A stretch of 64,000 nt of DNA from Bacteroidales bacterium (GCA_030654075.1 JAURYB010000027.1:1-64000); one strand, 5' to 3'. Positions 42,785-52,943 are shown, counted from the stretch's first letter. A program made the numbers and translations. Notes: a model not told the origin generated them from the sequence alone.

Positions 42785-43189
42785 GGTGACAACCTGTTCT
42801 ATCGTATCCCGGCTTGTCCGCGGGTAAGGAAAGTCAGGACAACACAGAGCGCCATACTTCCTAACGGGAAGGTCCTGCGGCTGAACACCGTGGGAACAGC
42901 CAGTGCCACAGAAAATATACCGTCCGCCTTAGGCGGATAAGGGTGAAAACGCGGGGTAAGAGCCCACGCCAGTGTGTAGCGATACACCTGAGGGTAAACC
43001 TTATGGGTTGAAAGACCAAATATACCGGGAGTAGCACCGCGCAAGCGGTTGCTGTAAGGGTTGCTCGCCCGATGCCCGGGGGGTAGGTCGTTGGAGGCCG
43101 TTAGTGATGACGGTCCCAGATAAATGATGGAAGCCGGAGGGTCGGCAACAGGCCCAAGGGAACAGAATCCTGCTTACAGGGTTGTCACC
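42785..43189 (+). ncRNA. rnpB: RNase P RNA (bacterial class A)
   Basis: The catalytic RNA that trims 5' leaders from tRNA precursors. The ends pair exactly: GGTGACAACC (42785-42794) with GGTTGTCACC (43180-43189), forming helix P1. Conserved core blocks are present in order: GGAAAGTCAGGAC (P4/J region, about 42828), GAAGGTCCTG, CAGTGCCACAGAAA, GGGGTAAGAGCCCA, GGTAAACC, AAGACCAAATATA, GGGTAGGTCG, AGATAAATGATGGA and GGAACAGAATCCTGCTTACAG near the 3' end. Length is about 405 nt, typical of type A. Open frames across this region on either strand are shadows. Confidence 0.96.
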
Positions 43190-43487
43190 TAAGTGTTGCA
43201 TTTTTGATGGCGGAAAACCTGGTGTCCCCGCGTTTACTTATTTTTTTTAACGCAAGGACGCAATGATGAAGCAAAGAGTGCAATGATTATTCCATCTGAA
43301 AAAATATTGTACGGTTATTTCAATATAGAATTCACATATCCAAATTCCAAAATCTTCACAGCCACATACTATACTTCATGCATCAGCGTTAAGTTTTCAA
43401 ACCACTACTGTTGATAAGTTACCTCTCCCCTACTCAACGCTCCTGTCATAATACAGTACCTTTAATACTGATTTTCAGCATTTAGAT
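43190..43487. other. Spacer between rnpB and the TPR gene
   Basis: A 298-bp gap. A short stretch of the GCAAGGACGCAATGATGAAGC...GCAATGATT type (about 43251-43287) is a degenerate direct repeat of GCAANGA. Nothing else is seen. No clean terminator hairpin was found right after rnpB (a T-run is present at about 43239-43247). Confidence 0.5.
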
Positions 43488-46400
43488 ATGAATAGATCCC
43501 GTATTTTAACACTCGCATTTTGCATACTGATTTCAAGCCTGTATTTGCAGGTTTCGGCACAAAATACAAGTATCTACAGCAACCCGCAAGCGTCGTACGA
43601 CCAGGCAGTTGACCTTTTTACGAAGGCTAAATACGGTTCTGCCCAGGTAATTTTTGACGAACTTGCTATAGGCGAACAGTCGAACATTCAGGCAGGCTCC
43701 GAATATTATGCAGCCATGTGCGCAGCGCAACTCTATCACCCTGACGCGTCTGCCCGTTTTGAGAAATTTATCGAAACTTATCCTCAGAATGCCCAGGTTA
43801 ATGATGCAAATTTTGAACTTGCCAAACTTCAGCTTTCGAATAAAGAATACAAAAAGGCAATCGAAAGTTTTAATAAGGTAGAGCGGTTCGAATTATCGCA
43901 GGAGAAACAAGATGAATACTATTTCAAAGTGGGATATGCCTACTTTAAAACTGATGACCTGAAAAAGGCCCGCGAAAACTTCGCTTTGCTTACTGAAAAG
44001 CCTAACAAATACAATATTCCCGCCAACTATTACTACGGGCATATCGCTTATTCCGAAAAAAACTACGAAACAGCGCTGATACACTTCGAACGGGTATCTG
44101 CCGACGAAACTTTCCGCGATGTGGTGAATTATTATATTGTTCAGATATACGCTTTACAGGGCCGCTACGATGAATTACTGGCTAAATCATTGCCCTTGCT
44201 TGAACTTGGCAGTGATAAGAAAACCGCTGAAATAGCCCGTCTTACTGCAGATGCGTACTTCCATCAGAAGGAATATAAAACAGCGCTCAAGTATTTTAAC
44301 CAGTACCTCGACTCCAAACCATCATCAGTTTCTGTTGCCGATAATTACGAAATAGCATTCGCCAATTATAAAAACGGCAATTACAGCCAGGCAATTAAAT
44401 ACTTCCAACTAGTAACTTCGGGGCAGGATTCGCTTTCGCAAAACGCATATTATCACCTGGGCGACTGCTATTTAAAAACCAATCAGAAACGTTTTGCTTT
44501 CAATGCTTTTAATTCAGCTTTTAAAATTAAAGGTGATCCGCAATTGACCGAAGAAGCGCTATTTAATTATGCAAAACTAGCTGTAGAACTTTCATATAAT
44601 CCGTATAATGAAGCAGTTACTGCCTTACAGGATTACCTTTCCAAATACCCTGAATCCATTCGCCGGGATGAATTGTACGGATACCTGGCCGATTTATACC
44701 TTCTTACCAAAAATTATAAGAATGCCCTGATAAGTATTCAGCACATTAAAAAACGCAGCACACGACTCGATGCGGCTTTCCAGAAAATTGCGTATTTCCG
44801 GGGCGTTGAGCTATTTAACGAATCAGATTATGATGGATCAATACTGCTGTTCGCTCAGGCACGGGAACTCACTTCTGATAATTCAATAAAAGCATTATCC
44901 TCCTATTGGACCGGTGAAGCCTACTATCGCACTGCCAGGTGGGACGAAGCTGCCGACGCGTTTAATAAATTCCTGGTGACCCCGGGAGCGACAAAGCAGC
45001 AATTATTCAGCACCGCCAATTACAACATCGGTTATTGCTATTTTAAAAAGAAAGACTACACCAAAGCCGCGAACGGTTTCCGTAAATACCTGGCTGAAAA
45101 GAAAACGGATCTTAAAATGACAGCTGATGCCAACCTACGCCTCGGTGACTGTTTCTTCATGATAAAAGATTACTCAACAGCTGTTGAATATTATCTGAAA
45201 GCCGCTACGTCGAAGGGAAGCGATTCCGATTATGCGTTATATCAGGCAGGAATCAGTTATGGAGTGCAAGGTGAATTGGAGAATAAAATCGCCACTTTAA
45301 GAAAGATGCTTCAATCGTACAGCAAATCGAATTACACCGATGACGCTCTGTATGAAATTGGTCTCACCTATAATGTTTTGAACCGTGATAATGAAGCGTT
45401 GACCTATTTTCAGCGTGTTGGGAAAGAATTTCCTTACAGTCCTTATGTTAAAAAATCGCTTCTTAAAACCGGGCTGATCTACTTTAACCAGAACCGTGAC
45501 CAGGAAGCACTTACAACCCTGAAACGTGTCGCCAAAGATTACCCGGGCACACCTGAATCGAAAGAAGCGCTTGGCAGCGTAAAGAGCATCTATGTGGAAA
45601 TGAACCAGGTGGATGAATATGTTGATTTCACAAAAGAGGTACCACAGGCGGATATTTCCCGTTCGGAGCAGGACTCTCTCACCTATATTGCGGCCGAAAA
45701 CCAATACATGAATGGCAACTGCGATAAGGCTAATGATGGTTTCACCAAGTATATCAGCAAGTTCCCGGAAGGATCGTTTATCCTGGAAGCCAATTTTTAC
45801 AAAGCCGAGTGCGATTACCGTGCGCAGCGTTTCGATAACGCCCTGAAGAATTATGAATTTATCCTTGGCCAGCCGCGTTCGCGTTTTACGGCCAATGCCG
45901 CTACACGAGCCGCGCAAATCAATCACCAGCGTGGAAATTACGAAACGGCGCTCGAAAGCTATATTCTCCTCGAAGAAACTGCCGACCAGCCAGGAATGAT
46001 TATGAACGCCCTGGCCGGGCAAATGCAGTGCAACTACGCGCTGAAACGTTACGGGCTGGCTGTACAATCAGCGCAAAAACTATTAGCCGTTGATAAGCTC
46101 TCCGATAACCTGGCTACCGAAGCCCATTTCACCATCGCGAGGTCGGCCTATGCGCTTACCAATACTGACTTAGCGCGAAGAGAGTTTGAAGAAACCGTGA
46201 AACTTTCGAAAAACGAAATGGCTGCCGAAGCAAAATATATGCTGGCTCAACTTGAGTTTGAAAACGAGGAATACGAAAAATGCGAAAAATCTGTCTTCGC
46301 TTTATCCGAAGGATACGCTTCGTACGATTATTGGGTTGCCAAAGGTTTTCTTCTTCTTTCGGATGTATATGTTAAAAAAGGAAACACTTTCCAGGCAAAG

Positions 46401-46493
46401 TCAACGCTGCAAAGCATTATCGACAATTACCAGGGAAACGACCTGGTGACGATTGCAAAGGAAAAACTTGCGGCTATAGCCGAAACGCAGTAG
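43488..46493 (+). CDS. Large exported TPR-repeat protein
   Basis: A 1001-residue protein with a signal peptide (MNRSRILTLAFCILISSLYLQVSAQ). At least 12-15 tetratricopeptide-type repeats cover the rest, each with the alternating A..Y..A / G..A...F patterns (for example AKYGSAQVIFDELAIG, YKKAIESFNKVERF, DYTKAANGFRKYLAEKK, RDQEALTTLKRVAKDYPG). It probably forms a solenoid scaffold in the periplasm. The next gene (57 nt downstream, same strand) encodes an outer-membrane barrel, so it probably works with that protein, as this TPR-barrel gene order recurs in Bacteroidota. Specific role unknown. Confidence 0.9.
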   Translation: MNRSRILTLAFCILISSLYLQVSAQNTSIYSNPQASYDQAVDLFTKAKYGSAQVIFDELAIGEQSNIQAGSEYYAAMCAAQLYHPDASARFEKFIETYPQNAQVNDANFELAKLQLSNKEYKKAIESFNKVERFELSQEKQDEYYFKVGYAYFKTDDLKKARENFALLTEKPNKYNIPANYYYGHIAYSEKNYETALIHFERVSADETFRDVVNYYIVQIYALQGRYDELLAKSLPLLELGSDKKTAEIARLTADAYFHQKEYKTALKYFNQYLDSKPSSVSVADNYEIAFANYKNGNYSQAIKYFQLVTSGQDSLSQNAYYHLGDCYLKTNQKRFAFNAFNSAFKIKGDPQLTEEALFNYAKLAVELSYNPYNEAVTALQDYLSKYPESIRRDELYGYLADLYLLTKNYKNALISIQHIKKRSTRLDAAFQKIAYFRGVELFNESDYDGSILLFAQARELTSDNSIKALSSYWTGEAYYRTARWDEAADAFNKFLVTPGATKQQLFSTANYNIGYCYFKKKDYTKAANGFRKYLAEKKTDLKMTADANLRLGDCFFMIKDYSTAVEYYLKAATSKGSDSDYALYQAGISYGVQGELENKIATLRKMLQSYSKSNYTDDALYEIGLTYNVLNRDNEALTYFQRVGKEFPYSPYVKKSLLKTGLIYFNQNRDQEALTTLKRVAKDYPGTPESKEALGSVKSIYVEMNQVDEYVDFTKEVPQADISRSEQDSLTYIAAENQYMNGNCDKANDGFTKYISKFPEGSFILEANFYKAECDYRAQRFDNALKNYEFILGQPRSRFTANAATRAAQINHQRGNYETALESYILLEETADQPGMIMNALAGQMQCNYALKRYGLAVQSAQKLLAVDKLSDNLATEAHFTIARSAYALTNTDLARREFEETVKLSKNEMAAEAKYMLAQLEFENEEYEKCEKSVFALSEGYASYDYWVAKGFLLLSDVYVKKGNTFQAKSTLQSIIDNYQGNDLVTIAKEKLAAIAETQ

Positions 46494-46550
46494 GTGAAAA
46501 CAGTAAAGCCCCACCAGAAAGTTGATTAAAATTTTAATTTTCAAAAGCTT

Positions 46551-48284
46551 ATGAAAGTGTCAAAATATAAAATCTTTACCGTTACACTGGTTTGTTCAAT
46601 TATATCTGTTGTATCAACAACGGCATTTGCGCAGGACAAACAGGTTAAACCGACTAAAACCTACAACGAAGAAATTACGGTAGTTGCTCCTTTCGACCCG
46701 ATTATTCCCGACGCGTTTAAAATTAGCAGCAACCCGGCTATCGACGATTCCATTACAAAAGTTCCTGTAATGAATTATTCAATTGCTCCACGGATGGCGG
46801 ATGTTAAACCTGTGATTGAACCACTGCCCGCAGTTAAGCTGGTGGCCGAACCGATAAGTAAGCTATACCGGAATTATATCCGTGCCGGAGCAGGGAATTA
46901 TTCCGCCTTATATGGTGAATTATTTATGAGCTCTCTGCGATCCAAACAATATCTTACATCGGTTCATCTTAAACATCAGTCGGCTGCAGGTAAGATAAAA
47001 GATTATGGTCCTCCTACAAACAGCCGAAACGAAGCTGATGTAACTGCCACAAAATATTTCGACGAGCTCACTTTAACAGGAAAAGCATACTACTACCGTG
47101 ACGGGCTTCACCTGTATGGCTACAAGCCTGGTGATTTCCCTGATACGGTTATTGAAAAAGATGATGTTAAACAGCGCTATTATACTGCCGGCGCGTCAGC
47201 TACATTCAGCAGCAATTACAAGGATAAAGATAAACTTAATCATTCTGTCGGGTTTTCCTTTTACCATATGGCCGGGTTGAACGAAGCCAGAGAAAATAAT
47301 GTACATCTTACATCTACCTTTGATAAACGCTACGATTTGTTTAAAGTTGGCTTCGACCAGGTACTGGGTGTAACAGCCGGATATAATCACCTCAACCAGA
47401 TCGATTCGCTGGGAAAAACCAATAGCGGAATTCTTACAATAAATCCCTTTATTAAAGCCGACGTAAATGAGTATAGTTTTATGGCAGGAATTAATCTGAA
47501 AATTGCTACCGGACCGGTTTCAATTGTCAGGTTATATCCTGTTGCCGAAGCTAGGCTTGAACTTATACCTGATGTATTAAAACTGTATGCCGGGTTTACC
47601 GGTAGCATGGAGCGATCTTCGTTACAAAACATCACAGAACAGAATTTATATATCAGCTCCGTGATTCCATGGAATTACGAATATGAAAAATTCAGGATTT
47701 ACGGAGGTTTCAAGAGTAATATCAGCCGGATATTCAATTTTAACGGAAGCATTTCAAGCAGCACTTTCGAAAACAATCCGCTTTTTGTAACTGACACTAA
47801 TGCATATCTTCTGAACAGCTTTACAGTGATTTACGACAATATCAACGCAGTAAAAATCAAAGGCGAACTTGAATTTGTAAAGTCAGAACACCTGCGGTTG
47901 GCTCTTAACGGAACTTACACGCATTATAAAACTCTACGTCAGCAATACGCGTGGTACAAACCGGCTTATGAAGTGGAATTCACCGCCAGGTACGACATAC
48001 AAAGTAAAATCGTTGTTACAGCTAAAGCCGTTTTTAATGGTCCGGTATGGGCACTCACTCCAAAAACAGATTCAATTACAGGTGAAACAATCAAACCCTA
48101 TACAATGGCTGCTACAGAACTGAAAGGCTGGGCAGATCTGAATCTTGGAGCCGAATACCGCTTTACAAAAGCACTTTCATTCTGGATTAACTTTAACAAT
48201 CTTACCAATAATAAATATTACCGGTGGAATAATTACCGGTCCTATGGATTTAACCTGATGGGCGGGGTTAGTTATTCTTTCTGA
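46551..48284 (+). CDS. Outer-membrane beta-barrel protein (TonB-dependent receptor-like, no visible plug)
   Basis: A 577-residue exported protein with a signal peptide ending TTAFAQ. The N-terminal ~110 residues include EITVVAPFDPIIPDAFKI and IAPRMADVKPVIEPLPAVK, a Pro-rich periplasmic stretch. The remainder is made of alternating strands typical of a large barrel (YRNYIRAGAGNYSALYGELFMSS, ITVSPRLYP-like and FTGSMERSS segments). It ends with an aromatic C-terminal strand (YGFNLMGGVSYSF), as expected for Bam-dependent insertion. No classical 160-residue TonB plug is recognisable, so it may be a plug-less barrel. It is paired with the upstream TPR gene. Confidence 0.82.
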   Translation: MKVSKYKIFTVTLVCSIISVVSTTAFAQDKQVKPTKTYNEEITVVAPFDPIIPDAFKISSNPAIDDSITKVPVMNYSIAPRMADVKPVIEPLPAVKLVAEPISKLYRNYIRAGAGNYSALYGELFMSSLRSKQYLTSVHLKHQSAAGKIKDYGPPTNSRNEADVTATKYFDELTLTGKAYYYRDGLHLYGYKPGDFPDTVIEKDDVKQRYYTAGASATFSSNYKDKDKLNHSVGFSFYHMAGLNEARENNVHLTSTFDKRYDLFKVGFDQVLGVTAGYNHLNQIDSLGKTNSGILTINPFIKADVNEYSFMAGINLKIATGPVSIVRLYPVAEARLELIPDVLKLYAGFTGSMERSSLQNITEQNLYISSVIPWNYEYEKFRIYGGFKSNISRIFNFNGSISSSTFENNPLFVTDTNAYLLNSFTVIYDNINAVKIKGELEFVKSEHLRLALNGTYTHYKTLRQQYAWYKPAYEVEFTARYDIQSKIVVTAKAVFNGPVWALTPKTDSITGETIKPYTMAATELKGWADLNLGAEYRFTKALSFWINFNNLTNNKYYRWNNYRSYGFNLMGGVSYSF

Positions 48285-48289
48285 GAGGA

Positions 48290-48545
48290 AAAGGAAAATG
48301 GAAAATGGAAAATAGAAAATGGGTAGATGGGTAGATGATGAGAGTTTCCTTCTGAGAGGTGTAGGAAAATGGAAAATGGAAAATAGTAAATAGAAAATGG
48401 TAGATGGTTTGTGCTGTTTGGATATAATGTAAATGGCATACTCATATGAACAGTTACCTGAATCTGAATTGGTATCAAAAGTATATTAAAAACGTAACTG
48501 TACATTATAAACCATTTTCCAATAACCATTTTCTATTTTCTATTT
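48290..48545. repeat. GGAAAAT simple-repeat element with inverted counterpart
   Basis: The left part (about 48290-48402) is built of GGAAAATGGAAAATAG and GGGTAGATG units in two blocks. The right part (about 48513-48545) has ACCATTTTC and CTATTTTCTATTTTG units, the reverse complement. A ~110-nt unrelated centre separates them. It lies between converging genes and could form a long imperfect stem. Confidence 0.75.
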
Positions 48546-48555
48546 TGAATACCCA

Positions 48556-49923
48556 CTAATCAATCATCACCTCCTCCGTCACTAAAGGTCTTTGCTTCAC
48601 AACAACCTTAGTTTTCCAGTTGCCTTTTAAATAATACAGGTACGAAAGCGACATTCCAATAAACCAGGCGACAGGAATTGACCACCAGATACCATCCACG
48701 CCGAAATAGCGCGAAAGTATCCATGCTGCCGGAATACGAATCACCCAAAGAGAAAACAGCGTTATGAACATAGGAATCAGTGTATCGCCGGCACCGCGCA
48801 TCACACCTCCTATCACAAACATAGCAGAGAAAAAAACATAGAAGGAACTCACAATAACCAGGTATTCAGCTCCTATTGCAATAACAGCTGAATCATCGGT
48901 AAAAAGATGCATAAGTTGCTGCCGGAAAACAATAACAAGTAAACTGGTCAGCAATGCCAGCGCTCCCGACATCATCAAGGTTGCTTTAAATCCTTGTTTT
49001 ACTCTTTCGGGTTTATTTGCGCCCAGGTTCTGACCAACAAATGTAGAAAGCGCTGCTCCAAAATTCATGGCCGGCATACCTGCAAGTGAGTCCAACCGCA
49101 TGGCCACACTGTAAGCTGCGATAACATCTGTACCAAAACCATTTACAATACGGGTTACAGCCAACATTCCCATCGAAACAAAGGTTTGCTGCAGCCCGGT
49201 TGGCAATCCAATCATAAGGCTTTTCCGAAAGATCGCCTTGTCGAAAACAAGCCTGAGACTATTCAATTTAACAATTTCATGAGTACGGTTAAGGTAGATT
49301 ATACCCGAAAAAAAAGCACCAGCCTGCGCAATCACTGTTGCCCAGGCAGATCCTGCGACGCCCCATTTGAAAACCGCCACAAACAGCCAGACGAGAATTG
49401 CATTCATCACTGTTGAAAAAATAAGAAAATAAAGTGGCGTTTTCGAATCGCCCAATCCACGCAACACTGAACTGATTCCATTGAATCCGAAAAAGAAAAT
49501 TGTGCCTGTCAAATATACATTGAAATATGTAATTGCCTGTGGCATAACATCCTCAGGCAGTTTTATAAGCCTGAAAATCGGGCCACTTAATGTAATGCCA
49601 AGTATGGTAACCAGAATTGAAGCAAAGAACAGGAAGATGTACATGGTTTCGATGGAACGTTTTACCATCTTCATATCCCTGGCACCGAAATACTGGGAAA
49701 CAATAATTGTTGTTCCCATGGCCACGCCAACTACAAATGAAATAAGCATGAAAATCAGCGGAAATGAAGCGCCAACTGCGGCCAAGGCTTGCTTGCCAAT
49801 ATAACGGCCTACTATAATACTATCGACAACAGTGTATAACTGCTGAAATACGTTTCCAATAAGCATAGGGATGGCAAACTTAAAAATAAGGCTTCCGCTG
49901 TTGCCCTCGGTCAGGTTTTTCAT
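48556..49923 (-). CDS. MATE-family efflux transporter (NorM/MepA-like)
   Basis: A 455-residue inner-membrane transporter with about 12 segments. MepA/NorM landmarks: GSLIFKFAIPMLIGNVFQQLYTVVDSIIVGR, GTTIIVSQYFGARD and LGDSKTPLYFL. This branch is separate from the DinF-like protein at 22639-23940. It probably exports cationic drugs or metabolites in exchange for Na+ or H+. A single-gene unit; the next gene upstream is 243 bp away. Confidence 0.94.
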   Translation of the reverse strand: MKNLTEGNSGSLIFKFAIPMLIGNVFQQLYTVVDSIIVGRYIGKQALAAVGASFPLIFMLISFVVGVAMGTTIIVSQYFGARDMKMVKRSIETMYIFLFFASILVTILGITLSGPIFRLIKLPEDVMPQAITYFNVYLTGTIFFFGFNGISSVLRGLGDSKTPLYFLIFSTVMNAILVWLFVAVFKWGVAGSAWATVIAQAGAFFSGIIYLNRTHEIVKLNSLRLVFDKAIFRKSLMIGLPTGLQQTFVSMGMLAVTRIVNGFGTDVIAAYSVAMRLDSLAGMPAMNFGAALSTFVGQNLGANKPERVKQGFKATLMMSGALALLTSLLVIVFRQQLMHLFTDDSAVIAIGAEYLVIVSSFYVFFSAMFVIGGVMRGAGDTLIPMFITLFSLWVIRIPAAWILSRYFGVDGIWWSIPVAWFIGMSLSYLYYLKGNWKTKVVVKQRPLVTEEVMID

Positions 49924-50166
49924 TCGTCAAAAGTAATGGATTCGAACTCAAATTTATTATTAATCAGATGATGTTATACCAATTAACCGGATATTTATAA
50001 AGGAGGCTGAATTATTTCGAATCATTCAAAGCCATGATGAGATATTAGCCTACAAATATTCATTAAAGTCCAGAAAGCCAGTTCGAGATCGGAATAAATA
50101 CGATATGGAAAATATTCACCAAAGAGTTGGTAAACAGCAAAAAGCTAAAGGATTAAAGAAAATGTC

Positions 50167-50934
50167 CTATGAAAGCAGATCTGTTCTCATTTGCTCAACC
50201 ATGAGGAGGATTTTTTTCTCAGCGCTGTTAATCAGATCAGGAAGTTGTTCTTTATTGTCATTTGCTCTCGCATAATCTTCAATCATCTGGAAAGTTTGCT
50301 GCAAACCAGCTGCTCCGAAAAACGAAAAATGCGGTTTAAGTTTATGCGCTTGTTGCCTCACCGTTTCCATTTCATCCAATTCAAACGCTTTTTTGATTGC
50401 GGCAATTGAGCCAGGTGTGTTCTCAACAAACATTTCAACAATTGAACGGACAAAATCCGGTTCATCTGCTTCAAACATATCCAACGAATATAGTTTTCCT
50501 TTCGAAGTGCCGTTTTCCTGCTTTACATCAGATGAAGATGCCATTGTATCTGATTCGTTAAGTATATACCTCGATAATTTTGTTTTAAGCTCCCGCTTGG
50601 TTATTGGTTTTTGCAAATAATCATCAAATCCGGCTGTGGCCACAATTCCCATAATATTTTCATCATTGTGTGCTGTGAGGGCAATGATAATATGTTTTTT
50701 TCCACTTTGTTCCTCGCGTTTCCTGAGTATTAACGCAGCTTCCAGACCGGTAATGCCGGGCATTTCAATATCCATTAAAATAATACTGGGTTCTACTCCA
50801 TCGATTTGGGAAATCAACCTATCAGCGCTATCCATGCATAAACAGTCATATCCAATTTGCTTTAAATACTTTGAGAACAGAAGACGATCTGAATCAGAGT
50901 CTTCGACTAGTATTATCGTACGGTTAACGATCAT
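50167..50934 (-). CDS. Receiver-Hpt phosphorelay protein
   Basis: A 255-residue cytoplasmic signalling protein. Residues 1-120 form a receiver domain with phospho-acceptor D55 (MDIEMPGITGLEA) and conserved K (LQKPITKREL, about residue 109). Residues ~160-250 form an Hpt domain whose phospho-histidine is probably H197 (QQAHKLKP, followed by FSFFGAAGL). This is a detached receiver-Hpt tail like the ends of hybrid kinases, but no kinase gene is adjacent, so its kinase partner is elsewhere. It can move phosphate between the two domains or back to a kinase. Confidence 0.92.
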   Translation of the reverse strand: MIVNRTIILVEDSDSDRLLFSKYLKQIGYDCLCMDSADRLISQIDGVEPSIILMDIEMPGITGLEAALILRKREEQSGKKHIIIALTAHNDENIMGIVATAGFDDYLQKPITKRELKTKLSRYILNESDTMASSSDVKQENGTSKGKLYSLDMFEADEPDFVRSIVEMFVENTPGSIAAIKKAFELDEMETVRQQAHKLKPHFSFFGAAGLQQTFQMIEDYARANDNKEQLPDLINSAEKKILLMVEQMRTDLLS

Positions 50935-50997
50935 CCGGCAGCGCTATTATTAAGTAAACAAAAGTAACAACTATTTCATTATGAAATACATCAGAGA

Positions 50998-52059
50998 CTA
51001 AAAATCTCCGTTTTCACGCTGAATTAATGCTTTTGTCGAGAGCAAACCGCAGGCCGCGTCAATATCAAGTCCTCGTGAAGCTCTTATCGTTGTTACAATT
51101 CCCTTTTCATTAAGCGCACGTTGAAATTCAACCAAGCGATCCTCATTTGTTGGAGGAAGCGGAACATTAGGTACCGGATGAAAACGGATCAGGTTTATCC
51201 GGCAACGTGTTTTATTCAGCAAACGCGCCAGTTCTTTAACATGTTTTTGCGTATCGTTCAATTCGCCAAAAACAATGTATTCGATTGATACCCTGCGGTA
51301 TTTACCCAGGTCGGCACGATTAATAGTATCAATTACATCTTTAATAGGATAAACATGCTGAATAGGCATCAGCTTGCGGCGCTCCTCATCAAACGGTGAA
51401 TGCATACTTACAGCCAGGTTGCATTTGCTTTCGCGCAGAAACACCTCCATGGCCGGAACAATTCCGATTGTAGAAACAGTAACTTTACGCGCGCTCAGTT
51501 CAAAACCATACGCGGCTGTTAAAATTTCCTGCGCCTTCATTACTTCTTCAGCGTTATCGAAAGGTTCTCCCATTCCCATGAAAACGATATTTGTTATCTG
51601 TTCTCTTTCAGGAATACTGCGCAGCTGATTGATGATTTGCCCTGCCGATAATTGAGCCTGAAATCCCTGCCGGCCTGTGGCACAGAACAAACAACCCATT
51701 TTACAACCTACCTGCGAAGAAACACAGAGTGTATTTCGCCTGGCATCGGGAATAAAAGCCGTTTCGATAAACTTATGACTACTGACCGGAAACAGGTATT
51801 TTTTAGTTCCATCCGCTGATTGCTGAACTTTCACCGGATCAGAAACGCCCAGGTCATAATGCTCAGCCAGCAATAAGCGGACTTTCTTCGAAATATTCGT
51901 CATCTCATCGTACGACTGAATATTAGTTTTGTAAAGCCAGTAAGCAATTTGCGCGGCAACAAAAGCCGGAAGCCCAAGCTTGGCGGCAATACGTTTGAGA
52001 TCGGGAAGAGTTTTACCCAGCAAATGTTCTTTGGGGACAATTGTTTCAGCGAATGACAT
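50998..52059 (-). CDS. rlmN: 23S rRNA (adenine-2503-C2)/tRNA (adenine-37-C2) methyltransferase
   Basis: A 353-residue radical SAM enzyme. The N-terminal accessory domain contains FVAAQIAYWLYKTNIQSYDEMTNISKKVR. The radical SAM cluster motif is CKMGCLFC (Cys-x3-Cys-x2-Cys) within SSQVGCKMGCLFCATGRQ. The NIVFMGMGEPFDN and KVTVSTIGIVPAM segments follow. A C-terminal Cys in ACGLLSTK is the methyl-carrying candidate. It modifies A2503 of 23S rRNA and A37 of some tRNAs. The gene directly upstream ends 3 nt before this start, so they are probably co-transcribed. Confidence 0.97.
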   Translation of the reverse strand: MSFAETIVPKEHLLGKTLPDLKRIAAKLGLPAFVAAQIAYWLYKTNIQSYDEMTNISKKVRLLLAEHYDLGVSDPVKVQQSADGTKKYLFPVSSHKFIETAFIPDARRNTLCVSSQVGCKMGCLFCATGRQGFQAQLSAGQIINQLRSIPEREQITNIVFMGMGEPFDNAEEVMKAQEILTAAYGFELSARKVTVSTIGIVPAMEVFLRESKCNLAVSMHSPFDEERRKLMPIQHVYPIKDVIDTINRADLGKYRRVSIEYIVFGELNDTQKHVKELARLLNKTRCRINLIRFHPVPNVPLPPTNEDRLVEFQRALNEKGIVTTIRASRGLDIDAACGLLSTKALIQRENGDF

Positions 52060-52062
52060 TTC

Positions 52063-52737
52063 TTAGAAGTAAATTTCGGCCACTACGTTACTAAACGGGA
52101 CTCCTTTACTGAGTAGAATTTCCCTGCATTCAACAACCATTTCGGCGCTGCCGCAAAGATAGTACTTTTGATCTTCAGGCAGGTTATCCAATGCTTCAAG
52201 ATATTGCGTTACACGACCGTGATAAGTTCCTTCACCTTCCTGCTGCGAACAACAGCGAACATACCGTGAACCAAAATCAGTAAGCAGTTCATCACTGAAA
52301 TAAAAAGCGTCAAGCGTTCTTGATCCATGAATCAGGATTTTATTTGAACCTAAGCCGGAACGGTACATGCTGTAAAACGGTGCAATACCGGTTCCAGCTG
52401 CTATCCAGTAAGCCGGTTCATCCGAACCGGCATATGTACCAAATGGAACCGTGATCCATAAAGTATCATCAGGTCTTAATATTGCAAGATTAGGTGTGAG
52501 TTTTCCGCCAGGTTTTATATTATACAGAAGCGAGATATTTTCATCGTTTTCACCACTGGCAATGCTATAAAGCCGCGCGTCATCATTTGATGAAACAGCT
52601 ATACCCAGCACCTGCCCGGCTCTGAACGCGAAATCACGTTTAAACGAAAGCAGAAATACGTTGGGTGAAATTTCAGTGTTCGAAAGTATGGTAACCGATT
52701 TAAATTTAACGTTCGGTTTTGATTCAACAGAGTTCAT
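52063..52737 (-). CDS. Ferredoxin-NADP reductase-like FAD oxidoreductase
   Basis: A 224-residue soluble FAD/NAD(P) oxidoreductase. The FAD domain has ARLYSIASG (RxYS-type), the pyridine-nucleotide binding segment is WIAAGTGIAPFYSMYRSG, and YYLCGSAEMVVECREIL precedes the conserved aromatic C-terminus (VAEIYF). It transfers electrons between NAD(P)H and a ferredoxin, flavodoxin or unknown acceptor. No 2Fe-2S domain is fused to it. It is the first gene of a two-gene unit with rlmN (rlmN makes heavy use of reduced ferredoxin or flavodoxin, which may explain the pairing). Confidence 0.88.
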   Translation of the reverse strand: MNSVESKPNVKFKSVTILSNTEISPNVFLLSFKRDFAFRAGQVLGIAVSSNDDARLYSIASGENDENISLLYNIKPGGKLTPNLAILRPDDTLWITVPFGTYAGSDEPAYWIAAGTGIAPFYSMYRSGLGSNKILIHGSRTLDAFYFSDELLTDFGSRYVRCCSQQEGEGTYHGRVTQYLEALDNLPEDQKYYLCGSAEMVVECREILLSKGVPFSNVVAEIYF

Positions 52738-52943
52738 TACAAAAATTATGTTTAATTATTTAATTCAAATATTAAACGAACAGACGGCAAATTGGTTCAA
52801 TGGGCTGGTTTATATTCCGGATATAAAAGTTAATTCTAGGTTGTTAACTCATATTTTACCTTTGAGATAGTTTACTGCGGTAAATTAACCTAATTACCAC
52901 TAAAATATTTAAAGATCAAGAATAATATTTCGCGGATATTCCT

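Noticed and set aside
42799-43201. Open frames on the minus strand across rnpB
   Set aside because: They lie wholly inside the RNase P RNA and reflect its sequence, not coding.
45297-46067. 256-residue minus-strand frame inside the TPR gene
   Set aside because: Complement of a helical repeat protein often leaves long open frames; no start context or homology pattern supports it.
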